NCBI GenBank assembly: GCA_003255025.1
Contig: QANY01005078.1
Span: forward strand, 496,001 to 560,000
Length of the DNA: 64,000 nt
Source: Datisca glomerata
Lineage: Eukaryota; Streptophyta; Magnoliopsida; Cucurbitales; Datiscaceae
Direction: 5' to 3'
Positions 1-10,403 of the stretch are shown piece after piece. A program made the translations under genes and the position numbers. Under the pieces are notes generated by a model. It had not been told where the DNA came from, searched no databases, and saw only the letters and a list, made by a program, of their open reading frames with translations. Within the stretch, counting starts at the first letter, position 1. The number at the start of each line of letters is the position of its first letter.

Positions 1-40
1 GTAAAATGAAGTTCAGGTTTTTGGCATTCTCAATAGTGAG

Positions 41-1212
41 CAATATTAAATGATCTAGGCTTTCGAGACCACTCGTTGTACAAAGGCCGACAGGTGTTCC
101 TATATAAACGAGCTCAGATATTTGCAGCTGATCTATGGGGCGCATTCCAGGGCCAAGGATATGGAGAATTCAATGACATTGCTTCACTTACTATCATGGC
201 TGACTATATTGTTCCTGCTGTTCTTCGACAGCTTGGGGTGCTGAAATTTAGTTCACCACTTTCTAGGACTATTGAGGCTAACGATGAAATAGGGCCCGGC
301 AGTGAAGAGGAAGTTGAACTACGGGCTTGCTCTATATATGCTGTGGAGAAACTGAGGGAGTTGATCAATATCAAATCAGGGAAAGAGGTATACTTGAACT
401 ATTCATCAAGAGAATATCCTCTTTCGTTCACCTTCAATTACTACATTATCTCTGGCTTATAAGGATCTCCTGTTGCATTACTTTTTGCCTGCATGCGCTC
501 ACCTAGTGTTCACATACAATACTATGAGTTTTTAACACTTACTAGAAATTTGGCTAAACTATAAACTACTCATTTGGTCCTAAACTTTCTTTAATCAGTT
601 GCATCCTTCAACTTCTAATTTGGTGTCCCAAATTCTTATTGTCTATTTCACAAGGGAAACATTACAAAAATGATTACACTTGAGATGTATATGATGACTT
701 GACACATTTGTAACTGAGTATTTAATGTGTCAAGAGGAGCCATGGTTCAAAGCTGAAACAGTTTCATCTTGACACAAACTTTACATGCTTGCAGTGATAG
801 TCTTCTGCACGCTTGCAAGCTTTGTAAAACTGCGAAGCGCTCTATTTCTTCGGGTGCATGGCTGGCACATGACTGTTCTTTAACCAATTGGTTTTAGTTT
901 TATAAACTCAGATAATCGGTAAATTGTATAAGTGTCATCCAAGGTGTATATGTTATAAGGGAATGCGTGAGCATGAACATGAACGAACCTTATTGCCAGC
1001 CCATTCTTTTTTTTTTTTTTTATGTACAGATCCTTCTATCCTTGTTCCTTACCTTTACCCCTCTTGGACTGAAACTGAATTGATTGTGTTTTATGTTTTT
1101 GGACGTCTTTCTCCCGCAGGTTCTAAGTGTGGAGTTAGACCTATGGCTTTGGTCATTTGGAATTCAGTGTTCATATCTAAAGCATCATCGAACGCTCTCA
1201 ATATATTACTGA
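41..1212 (+). CDS. QNG1: Queuosine 5'-phosphate N-glycosylase (DUF2419, Qng1 family), last two exons
   Basis: The family releases queuine base from queuosine 5'-phosphate so it can be salvaged for tRNA modification. The first visible exon runs from about 41 (after AG at 39-40) to 387. It encodes KRAQIFAADLWGAF, then FNDIASLTIMADYIVPAVL, the family's conserved Asp-rich core, then a helical stretch ending INIKSGKE. A donor (AG/GTATAC) follows 387. After a 732-bp intron an acceptor (CCCGCAG) precedes 1120. The last exon, 1120-1209 in phase 0, encodes VLSVELDLWLWSFGIQCS and ends HHRTLSIYY; the stop TGA is at 1210-1212. A His-Arg...IYY ending is what I recall of the DUF2419 C-terminus. No stop or frameshift is seen in these exons. 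The N-terminal exons lie left of the window. The splice sites are my reading of the sequence; the family assignment is confident. Confidence 0.85.
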
Positions 1213-1531
1213 CCGCCTAACAACAGCCTTTCCAGTACCCGCTCTGCTCTTGTCTTCTTAGGTAACTTGTTGAAATTTCACCATCTATATTCAGCTGAAC
1301 TGATATTCTCATCTATTTCAGGGAACATGTTGAAAGTTTGGCTTCTTTTGTTATTTTTGTTTGCTTATAGTTATAGTTTGCAGTTTATGGGAAGAGGTAC
1401 TTTTGAAATCTTTACTAGTCAATGTCTTTGTTTTGAGAATTCTCTTTTGAGAGTGAGAGAAAGGAGCTTACAGTAGAACAGAAACATCATAATTTGGCCT
1501 CTAGCTTCTTCTACACAGCTCATGTAAATTC
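1213..1531. other. 3' flank of the Qng1-like gene
   Basis: No coding signal stands out. This probably includes the 3' untranslated region of the upstream gene. A 69-codon open frame at 1267-1476 has no recognisable motif and is probably chance. Confidence 0.5.
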
Positions 1532-2147
1532 TAGGGGTACCAAACCGTCGAACTCTCTCTTTTTGGAATGAAATATTTACAGAATCCCCATGAATAGAAT
1601 CAAACCTTATTCCATGGTATTTACATGAGATTCCTCTTTCTTATTCTTAAGCAAGTCCCCGAGAGGGCTTAGTTGATCCATGATTTATGTTTAGTCTTTC
1701 GTTTCCTTTTCGTTTGTTTCGAGAAATATATCGATCGATTTCGATTCTTTCTTTTTCTATTGATTCTTTTCCGATCGAGATGTATGGATCCATGGGCCTG
1801 TGTCTGAACTTAACCGAAAATGACCTCTACGGTTCCATAGAGGTCTTCGATTCGATTCAAGGCATAATCAAAGAATCAATGTTACGGTTTGAAATTTTAG
1901 CAGTTTTTGAACCGAACCGAAACAAATTTTTTAGTTTTTTTTATTTCTTTATTTTTCTGTTATTCTTTTTAGTAATTCTGTTAAAATTTTAAATTTTGTT
2001 TCATTACTAAGCCTGAACTAAATAACGAAACCGATCCGAAGCTTTTGGTTATTCATTTTGAATGAATGGTTTGGTTTGACAATATCACTGCACCGAAACC
2101 TCATTTCTGTTCGATTTTTCACACAAAGCCGGATTGAACTAACTGTG
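1532..2147. mobile_element. Candidate hAT-like non-autonomous element
   Basis: The left edge reads TAGGGGTACCAAACCG and the reverse complement of the right edge reads TAGGGGTATTCACAG, a short inverted match of the type seen in hAT-Ac family ends. The flanking 8-mers GTAAATTC (left) and ATAAATAC (right) agree at 6 of 8 positions, as expected of an old 8-bp hAT duplication. The right half (1905-2110) is rich in ACCGAACC/GGTTTGG motifs. The left half (1687-1870) holds an open frame with an organelle-like look (FREIYRSISILSF) that I could not place. No transposase is present. Confidence 0.4.
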
Positions 2148-2352
2148 AATACCCCTAATAAATACATTGCCTAGTTTTGAAGTCAATGAAAAGTTGTAAA
2201 AGGAGGGAAACTGGGTTTTAATTTTCTCAATTTAATTTTCTCAATTTGGTCCTTGTACTTGTCATTGAGAAATTTTCCTCTTACACATCATGGTTTGTTT
2301 AAATGATTTGGACACGTCTCTAGATTGAAAAATTACATAAAATTCATTTATG

Positions 2353-2362
2353 TTAAGTTTTA
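2353..2362. repeat. Target-site duplication of the MULE, left copy
   Basis: TTAAGTTTTA, identical to 8290-8299 on the other side of the element. Confidence 0.85.
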
Positions 2363-2452
2363 GAGTTTTTTGTTAATGTAGACCCATATACTAATTATTT
2401 TATAGAAATGGACCCTAACACTAATTTTCACTTACCTTGACTCTTGACTCAC
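2363..2452 (+). repeat. MULE left terminal inverted repeat
   Basis: Begins GAGTTTTTTGTTAATGTAGA and aligns along about 90 bp with the reverse complement of 8200-8289. By eye roughly four in five positions match, with one or two single-base gaps. Confidence 0.85.
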
Positions 2453-2825
2453 ATTTCTTTCACTTTTTTAGATTTTCCCCCACTGCCCTTCTTACAAGTT
2501 GTCTAATTAAATATCATGGTCTACTCAAAATCTCTCTATCCACCTCATCTCATTTATCATTCTTCGTATTTCATTTTCTCTATTTTTTCTTCGTTTTCTT
2601 CTTCACCTTCTTTATTCCTGCAACAGTAAATGATTGCTGGTTCTTTTCTCTAGAACATGTATAAGTTCTATTTTCTTCTTTATGAAAATATTTACCTTTC
2701 TTCATTTTTTCATGGGTTTTTCACTTTCATGAGTTTTCTGGGAATATTTATTTGTTTTCTTATTTTTGGAACGTTGTTTGAAGTTCATTTATTGTATATG
2801 ATCACTACAAATGATGTAGTGTAAA

Positions 2826-3215
2826 TTGAGGTCTACACAAGCCTCATGTAGTGATCGTGTAGACTACACACATGGTACACGAGCCCTGTGTAGACATCGT
2901 GTACACTACACGATCATCGTGTGGTGCATCATAAACTTTTTCAGCAGTTCACGAGCATCGTGTAGCATCTATTACACTTATCGAGGACTACACGATCTTC
3001 GTGTAGTGTCAGGATGACCACATGATGATCGTGTATTCTTCGTGTACACTATATGATTACATTACACGATTCTCGTGTAGTGCTCGTGTACATTACACGA
3101 TCATCATGCATGATTTATTACAGTACACGAGGTCTACACGATCATCGTGCAGTGTACACTACACGATTCCCGTGAAATCCTTGTATACACTACACGATGC
3201 CTACATGATCATTGT
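2826..3215. repeat. Array of ACACGAT/ATCGTGT dyads (MULE leader)
   Basis: About 390 bp made largely of irregularly spaced TACACGA and TCGTGTA words. One perfect example is the 15-mer ACACGATCATCGTGT at 2908-2922. Spacing is variable, so it is not a simple tandem repeat. Open frames here are by-products of the repeat. Confidence 0.8.
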
Positions 3216-3374
3216 GTAATATTCAATTTCATTATGTATTCTTCTTGTACTGACTTTTTTCATTGATGTATATACAAATATGTTTGAAATTCAAATTTTT
3301 GTAATCCATGATGGATATTAGGTGAAAAATGGTACACATGGTCTTTTAGTGGAGAAAAGATCAAATTATTAGAT

Positions 3375-5780
3375 ATGTCTACTAATTGCACTTATCACGA
3401 GTTATTGAATATATTGCATGAAGAACTCCAAATAGACCCTTTAAAATATGATATGTCCATCAAATTTTTTTATAGAAGCCATGTCCCCTGCCCTTATACT
3501 GAAATTTTAAAGGATAGAGATTTACAGTTCTTTATTAAGGAGAATGAATCAGGATCACTTAGAAGCCACTATTTATAAGTACTAAGCCTTAATTTTTTTC
3601 CATCTCAAAGCTCAGTTCCTCAAACCACAATGTCACAACAATCTCGGTTCTTAAAATTACATGGTTTTATCAAAGTTGTGTTCCTCAACACAAATGTCGC
3701 GGCAACCTCTACATGAAAGAATACCTCATTTGGGAGTTTTGATCATTTTGAAAGGAACTATCATGATGATGATGTTTTTGGTCATGACGATTATAATATT
3801 ATTGAGGACGAGCATGTTGATGTTGATGGGAATGATGATGATGATTTTGATCAGGGGGTGTATGATGATGCAAACCGTGGAGATGATCACGATGAAGCCA
3901 TCAATGGAGACAATCATATAACAATTTCAGACTTGAATACTGGCGGCGAACCCGAGACCACTTTTTCATTGCCATCACAACTTAATTTGAATGAACAACG
4001 TCCTGGGTCCAGCGAGCAACGAGATGATGTGAATCAACTTGTAACAAACATAATAAATATGAACGATTTGTACAATGATAAAGTCGAGCTGCTTAAGGTT
4101 GCTCGTATGATGGCCATCCGAAGAAATTTTGAGTTTCAGATCTTCATATCAAGCCAGTCAATATTGATACTTATATGTGTTGAGAAAACATGCCAATGGA
4201 GTTTACGGGTCATGAAATTGAAAAATTGTACATACTTCAAAGTTACAAAGTTCATCAATACACATGTATGTACATTTGAAGTTTTGAGACATGAACACCA
4301 TCAGGCTACATATTCATTGATTGGTCATTCTTTACATTCCAAATAAACAGGTGTCAGTCGCATATATAGGCCAAAAGACATAATTGAAAATGTTTGGCTT
4401 GATTTTGGTCTCAACATATGTTATCATAAGGCATGGAGGGCTAAGGAATATGCATTACAACTAGTTCGAGGGTCTCCTGAAGACAACTATAGGATGCTCC
4501 TAGTATATTGTCATATGTTAAAATAAAAAAATTCAGGTATTTATCTTTTATTTTGCCATCATAATGTCTCCAAGAGTACTACACGATGGTTACACGAAAC
4601 TCGTGTAGTCTTCCTGTCCACTATGTTTGTATTCTGCCGATTTTAATACAACAATATTAAATATTATTCAGGGACAACAATACACATAGAGACCGGTGAG
4701 CATGACCATTTTAAATATTTTTTCATGGCTTTTGGACCATCTGTTCGTGGATTTTTCAGCTATATACGGCATGTCATTGTAGTTGATGCAACCGGCTTAA
4801 AAGTCAAATACAAAAGGGTATCATTTGTTGCAATAGCAAATGATGGGAACAACCAAGTATATCCCATTATATTTGAAATTGCAGATTCAGAAAATGATGA
4901 TTCATGAGAATGGTTCTTCCGTAAACTTCACGATGTGATCGGTGATCCGAAAGACTTGATATTTATATCCGACAGGCATATAAGTATACTGAATGCTGTA
5001 CAAGTTATCTTTCCCAATGTGATTCATGGAGCTTGCATCTTCCATATGGGCCAAAATATCAAATCAATTTATAAAAAGGAAGACATGTCGCATTGCTTTT
5101 TGAAAGCAGTAAAGGTATACCGTCAATTAGAATTTGATCGTTTGATGATTCATTTTACAAATGTATTTCCAGATATTTCACAATACGTGTCGGTGGGGGG
5201 AGTTGAGAGGTGGGCACGTTCTCGTTTTGATGGAATGCGAGGCAATATAATGACTACAAACATCGTGAAATGTTTGAATGGGATTTTGAAGGATGCTAGA
5301 AAGCTTCCCATTACATGCCTTCTAGAACATATCTGTGACATGTTACAACGGTGGTTCTACGAACGACGGACGACTGCCTGTCAAATCACCTTGCAGACGA
5401 CAGATTGGGTTGAGACTGAGCTTAATAAGAATTATTTTGCATCACGTACACTATCATTGTTTCCTTCTGACATCCATGAGTTTCGCGTTGTGGGTGGGGG
5501 TAGGAGAGTAGTGATAAACTTGCATCTTAAGACTTGTACGTGCATAGAATTTGATCTTGATCAAATTCCATACATGTATGTGTTGGCTGCATGTCGGTAA
5601 CGCAATATTTTCGCATACATTATGTGTTCAAGGTTCTACAAAAATGAGGCTCTAATTGCTGCGTATGTGGAAACAATATATCCTCTCAGGGATCAAGTAG
5701 ATTGGGTCATCAGCCAGGAAGTTCATGAAAAAGTAGTATTGCCGCCTATAACGAGGCAGCAAAGTGGCATACCTAGGACA
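3375..5780 (+). pseudogene. MULE transposase (MuDR type), inactive
   Basis: Exon 1 (3375-3578) matches the MULE N-terminal domain (ELQIDPLKYDMS, then DLQFFIKEN). An acidic Asp-rich stretch and the MuDR DNA-binding zinc region follow (NDKVELLKVARMMAIRRNF, CVEKTCQWSLRV). Next comes IYRPKDIIENVWLDFG to about 4536, a 135-bp intron 4537-4671, and the DDE core: first Asp in VIVVDATGLK (codon 4785), second in FISDRHISI (4971), then GACIFHM. The catalytic Glu normally found in NIAExxN is Lys here (NIVKCLN, codon 5268). A Trp codon is TGA at 4905-4907. The SWIM zinc finger (5535-5579) has kept CTC but lost its distal Cys and His (IPYMYVLAACR), followed by an in-frame TAA at 5598. A GRPR-rich tail lies at 5800-5845. 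The reading frame is otherwise continuous after each stop, so decay is moderate. Confidence 0.9.
4537..4671 (+). other. Intron of the MULE transposase holding a short palindrome cluster
   Basis: Donor CAG/GTATTT and acceptor TTCAG/GG preserve the expected reading across the junction (S-G-T-T-I-H-I-E). Positions 4577-4610 carry three ACACGA/TCGTGT words, the same family as in the leader array. Confidence 0.6.
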
Positions 5781-5849
5781 TAGAGAATTCCACCTATAAT
5801 GAGGCGGCAAAGTGGCAGACCTAGGCAAAGTGGTAGACCTAGGACGGAA

Positions 5850-6153
5850 ATAATACTTCCTTTTCTTCTTTTTATTTTTCTTCTTCTTTCCGTTCCTCTT
5901 CTTCTTCTTCATTCTCTACCATCTCTTCTTCTTCTTCTTCATTCTCTACCATCTCCTATTCTTCTTCATTCTCTACCATATTTTCTTCTTTTTCATCCTT
6001 CTCTTCTTCATTTTTTTCATCCTTCTCTCCTTCTTCATTTTTTTTCACTTCCTTCTCAATCTTCTTATCGTCTTCGTCGCTAGCCATCATTATGGCAGAT
6101 CGATGACAGAATGAGTAATCATTTGACCTCGATGTTATCGGATGATCCATCAA
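5850..6153. repeat. CT-rich low-complexity tract
   Basis: Long runs of TTCTTC and CTC on the plus strand give Lys/Glu-rich frames on the minus strand (KKIEKEVKKNEEGEKDEK). It could be the C-terminal acidic tail of the minus-strand MULE gene or simple low complexity. It sits where the transposase and the DUF1985 gene converge. Confidence 0.6.
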
Positions 6154-6471
6154 AATTTTAATTTAGGAAATTGCAAAGAAAATGTCTGATTGAATGAATA
6201 GAAACTTCTTATCCGTTGAAGTGATCTTTTGGTCTATCCAATTAGACATTTTCTCATCCAATCTTCATGTTCACTGAGTTTCTTGGACACAACCTTCTTC
6301 TCCTCAGTTTTTTCAATGGCCTCATCGAACCTCTTCCTCTTCTTCTTCACCTCTTCCTTTTCAATGGCCTCCTCCTTCTCATTAGCCTCATCTTCTACTG
6401 GAAAGGGTGATGGAGGAGGCGTCGGCTAAAAACACATGTAATATTAAGCAGACAAAATAGAAAAAAAGGTG

Positions 6472-6510
6472 ACTACACGATGGTAACACGGACCTCGTGT
6501 AGACTACACA
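6472..6510. repeat. Short ACACGA/TCGTGT dyad cluster between convergent MULE genes
   Basis: Four words of the same family as at 2826-3215 in about 40 bp. Confidence 0.7.
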
Positions 6511-6689
6511 GAAGAAGAAGGGTAGCAAATGATTTTGAACATACATTCTCTCCACCTACTGATCTCCAAAAGCTTTTTTCTTCTTTCACTTCAGTAGAGC
6601 AATGAAAGAATTGTCAACTAAAATGCAAGAAATATAAATCAGTATATGTGAAAGTAATATAAATTAACTTGTTAATATAATTCACCAAC

Positions 6690-7560
6690 ATACGTTCTCT
6701 TTCGAAAAATTTCTTTTTGAATATTCTCAAAAGGTACTATCTGGTTACCATACAAACTACCCACCAAGGGGATAGTTTCAAATGCCCATGCCTATTTTAA
6801 CAAAAGAGAGTAATTCAATATTTAATACATAAATAATTCAATACATCACTATATTGAATTAAATAAATTGTACTTGGAAGGAAAATGGACATCCATTGAG
6901 GAATACCCATGAACAGTAGCGAGGGATTTCTGTGTTTTTTTTTTTGTTTTTTTCTTGATATTTAAGATCACCAAAAATAACATTTGTATTCTTCACAGTT
7001 AATAATGATTACATCGTTTTGGAGAAAGAGATCTCCCCACGGATATTGCTTGAACGCGTCAAGGTCGTCAACCAAAATCAACCATCTCTTCTCAATTAGG
7101 GTAGGGTTCCCCTTCCCCAACATAAAATGCTCTAGTAAATAAATCAAAACCATCTTGACCGCATCAGAATCTGACTTATATTTAGAGCTCTTGAAATTCT
7201 CTTCCAACTCAGCCATGGTTATTGATTGGGTTTTGTGAAAGTACAGATCAGAGAGTTTGTTGGGGCCATGAGTCTTCTCATCTCGAGGTTCACCGAACTT
7301 TAGTTCGGTAATCAAAGAGAATTCCTTCTTGGAGAAACACAGTGGCTCCTCATTGATAAGAAAATGGATCTCCTCCTTAGATGGAGTGTCGTCCTCATAT
7401 TCGGCCTCCCTGGCCAGTACCTGGTGGCAGATAGTTGCTGAAAACTTCAGGGATGGGAGATCAAGGAGAAGGCTAAAGGATGTCTCCCTAAATAGGGATA
7501 GTTGAGTAGTTGTCAGCTTGGTTTTGATAACCTCTATGCAGTGGGTAATGCACTTTGCAT
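6690..7560 (-). pseudogene. DUF1985 (Ulp1-associated) passenger gene of the MULE
   Basis: On the minus strand from about 7545 the frame reads VIKTKLTTTQLSLFRETSF, then FSATICHQVLAREAEYED, then EPLCFSKKEFSLITELKFGE, the DUF1985 pattern. It continues through SDAVKMVLIYLLEHFMLGKG and DDLDAFKQYPWGD. One frameshift in a T-run near 6975 separates this from ISRYCSWVFLNGCPFSFQ. An 82-bp intron (6873 down to 6792, GT...AG) then joins to AWAFETIPLVGSLYGNQIV. DUF1985 is typical of MULE-borne Ulp1-like genes. The cysteine-protease domain expected downstream is not found before the transposase tail, so the passenger is truncated as well as frameshifted. Its job in the element is unknown. Confidence 0.8.
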
Positions 7561-7667
7561 TGACAATTGCATTTGGATTTGTGTTAATGTCATGGACGTA
7601 TCTTAGTTGTATTTTTTATGAAACCATAACTTGTAAAATATTCAAGGAAAACATAAGATCAAGAAAT

Positions 7668-7775
7668 GTACACGATGCTTGTGTAGTCATCGTGTAGACT
7701 ACACGAGGATCACACGATCCTGGTATATTCCTCATGTAGCCTACATGAGGCTTACACGACTCTAGTATAATCTAG
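7668..7775. repeat. ACACGA/TCGTGT dyad cluster upstream of the DUF1985 gene
   Basis: Same word family as the leader array, on the 5' side of the minus-strand gene. Later units drift to ACATGAG/CTCATGT. Confidence 0.75.
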
Positions 7776-8019
7776 AAAAAAGACACCCACTAAGACCAAC
7801 AGCTCAGAAACCCAGAAAAAATACATCGGAAACTCAAAAAGCCAACCTCGTTGTGATTCAGACATCCACAAAAAATGGAAACGCAGAAATTCAGAAAAAA
7901 AAATCCCATCAGAAACCCAGAAAAAACATCTTAGAATCTAGAACAAAAACTCATGAACCTGAAAACATATCTTGTTGTTTTTCCTTGCTGTGGGAGACGA
8001 GAACTCTTTTAGATTTGCA

Positions 8020-8098
8020 GAGAGAGAGGGAGATGCTTGCTGCGACTTCGAGAGAGAGAGAGAGAGATGCTTGCTGCGACTTCGAGAGTGAGAGATAG
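8020..8098. repeat. GA microsatellite with a duplicated 23-bp unit
   Basis: GATGCTTGCTGCGACTTCGA occurs twice, separated by an (AG)n run. It lies inside the right end of the MULE. Confidence 0.7.
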
Positions 8099-8199
8099 TA
8101 ACAGTAAGAGAGAAATGTGTAATCATCACTTTTTTAAGCCGTCATTTGAAATTCGTGAAAGAGTTTTTTGGTAACTCCACAACTGATTTTGAATTGAAA

Positions 8200-8289
8200 G
8201 TGGATCAAGGGTCATGGTAAGCGAAAACTAGTGTTATGGTTTCATTTCTGTAAAATGGTTAGTGTATGAGTCTACTTTAGCAAAAAACC
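8200..8289 (-). repeat. MULE right terminal inverted repeat
   Basis: Read on the minus strand it begins GGTTTTTTGCTAAAGTAGAC and follows the left repeat, sharing blocks such as CAGAAATG/TAGAAATG and TAACACTA. Confidence 0.85.
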
Positions 8290-8299
8290 TTAAGTTTTA
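8290..8299. repeat. Target-site duplication of the MULE, right copy
   Basis: TTAAGTTTTA, identical to 2353-2362. Confidence 0.85.
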
Positions 8300-10398
8300 C
8301 TGAAAAAAAATAAAAAACTTGTTAAGTGTGAAACTAACACTGTTTAACTAGCACGTAATATCAAAATTACATTTTGTTTTATTCTCTATTTTGGAAGTGT
8401 CAAAACCAATTGTTTTTAATATCCAAACTAGAATTGGTCTAGACTCGAAAAAACTTAGTCAACTTATATTTCATGTTAGATAAATAGTTGAACAAATTGA
8501 TTATGTTGTTAACATTGTCTTTTCATATCTAAACTAACTGATTTTTAAGGTAGTGAGTTTTTTTTTTATTTTTCAAATTAGAGATTTGATTGTAATTTAG
8601 ATAAACTATAAGGGGTGTGCGCGGAGTTTTCCTTTATCATTTTTGTGTATATGGACGTACCATCCATATAATTTCGATTGCACTTAAAATATCTATATAA
8701 TATTCATTTGGATATTTGCTATCACATATTTTTGGTGGTTCAAAAAGTAGTTTTTGAAAAAAAAATAACATTTTCTAATATAATGTCAATCTTAATCTAT
8801 AATATATATAAAAGTACAGAATTTGAAAAAAAATAACATTTTCTAGAATATTCTTAAACTCAAAATTAAACATACAAAATCATATAAAATATTTTTTAGC
8901 AATTTTACTTTAATTATCAGCTTTAAAGACCTTTTTTAATTATTCATTTTCTATGTAAAATATCAAATGATAAATTATAAGTAAAATAATTCTCAAATTA
9001 ACAAAGCACTTCTATAGCTAATTAAGTAATTATTTTAGATAACATAATTACAAGACTATCTTAAAGGTTAATTAAAAAAATTAGTACTCTTTTTATGTAT
9101 AAATTATTTTACTATGTTTGAGTCGAATTATTTTTTTATGGCAGTATATATTGTTCTATCCTACACGTAAAAAAATTGTCAATAAGTTAAAAGACATAAT
9201 GGGTCCAGATACGTACATTACACTGATCAAGTAATTAATCAATTCTTAAGTGATAAAATTATGTGAAAATCATTTATAAGTTAATTTTCAAATCATAAAA
9301 TATCAACCTATAAATAATTATTATATCATTTGGTTATTTAAAATTTTGATCAATTATTTAATTATCATATAATTATTTCTTTTAAAACATTGAAAATACC
9401 AAGTTAAACAAGCATGTTTCTTCAAGAAAACGTTGAGAATTTGACCAAATTAATTGTCATGATTGGTCCAAAGTATCATTATACATCTAAAGATGTCATC
9501 CTACATATTGGTCAATTTCTTGTACAATTTACACGTCAAAACTACGTGTAACTCTTGCATAACATAAATATTTCAACTGTTCCCCTATGAAAATGACTCC
9601 CAATGACCATGGATAATGAGTTCAATTCACTTAGGCCCCAGTACAATAGCTATGTTTGGAATTCAATTTCGTTTGTGGAAAAGATGTCTTTAGTTTAAAG
9701 AACTATAAAAATGGCCGTAATGAAGCCTGGTTTATAAAAACGGTCGAAGAAAAAAAGTTATAAAAATAACAGGAATAACTAATTTTATTACGAAAAATAA
9801 CACATATGTAACTAGTTTATTAGCGTAACTGTTAATTACATCTGCGTTATTTAAGTAATTAAATTAATTATTCTGTTCATTTTATTATTTCCCCTTGAAG
9901 CCCGATTTTTTGAGCATCTAAGTTTTTGTTGCTTTATTAATTTTCTAGGGTATGTTCCTACATATTTTTAAAAAATATTTACCTTTTAATTAAAATAATT
10001 TTTTACGTAATATTATATATTGATAATACAAGTAATTTGACAAAAATATTTATCTAAGAAAAAATGATTAATAACTCAGATTATGAGGAGAGAAAAATTT
10101 GTCGTAGGGGTACTTGCGTATTGTCAGCGAAGGGTAAGATAATTATCACGTTGGACAATGACGGGCTCGACGGTAAGATAAGGATGCCATGTCCGCAATG
10201 ACTACGACATGTCGATTCGTCAATATCAGCCCGTCCACCACTTGTTTGCCTTGGTACTCCCACATATTTCCTTCCATTTCTAGAAAAGGGAGAAGTTTAG
10301 AAAGGTAATGGAGAAAAAATAGAAAATGAATGAGAATTTTGTTGGAAACGCGACGCTGGTGTGATAGAAGCGTGGTGATTTTTAAAATTTATAAAAAT
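8300..10398. other. AT-rich intergenic stretch
   Basis: No gene, RNA or repeat array recognised. The only GC-richer part is 10095-10260, whose minus-strand frame has no motif I know. Words at 9690-9780 (ATAAAAATGGCC, TATAAAAACGG) resemble plant MULE end sequences but I found no partner end. Confidence 0.5.
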
Positions 10399-10403
10399 GA
10401 ATC

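Larger units (their letters stand above)
2363..8289 (+). mobile_element. Complete but decayed Mutator-like element (MULE)
   Basis: A 5,927-bp element bounded by a perfect 10-bp direct repeat TTAAGTTTTA (2353-2362 and 8290-8299) and by terminal inverted repeats of roughly 90 bp. It contains a plus-strand MULE transposase pseudogene (about 3375-5780), a minus-strand DUF1985 pseudogene (about 6690-7560), and arrays of ACACGAT/ATCGTGT dyads in the leader, an intron, the space between the convergent genes, and upstream of the DUF1985 gene. A 9-11 bp duplication with long inverted repeats is diagnostic of MULEs. MULEs carrying Ulp1-related genes are known in plants; no Ulp1 catalytic domain is visible here. 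Confidence 0.9.

Noticed and set aside
2826..3215. CRISPR-like array
   Set aside because: Plant nuclear DNA, irregular spacing, no constant repeat with unique spacers and no cas genes.
2826..3219. Two 63-65 codon open frames over the palindrome array
   Set aside because: Cys/Ser/Tyr-rich translations are a by-product of the TACACGA/TCGTGTA words; no start context or homology.
3726..3917. Minus-strand Ile-rich frame
   Set aside because: Antisense of the Asp-rich stretch of the MULE transposase.
9690..9780. MULE-like terminal sequence
   Set aside because: Words resemble plant MULE ends but no inverted partner or target duplication was found nearby.
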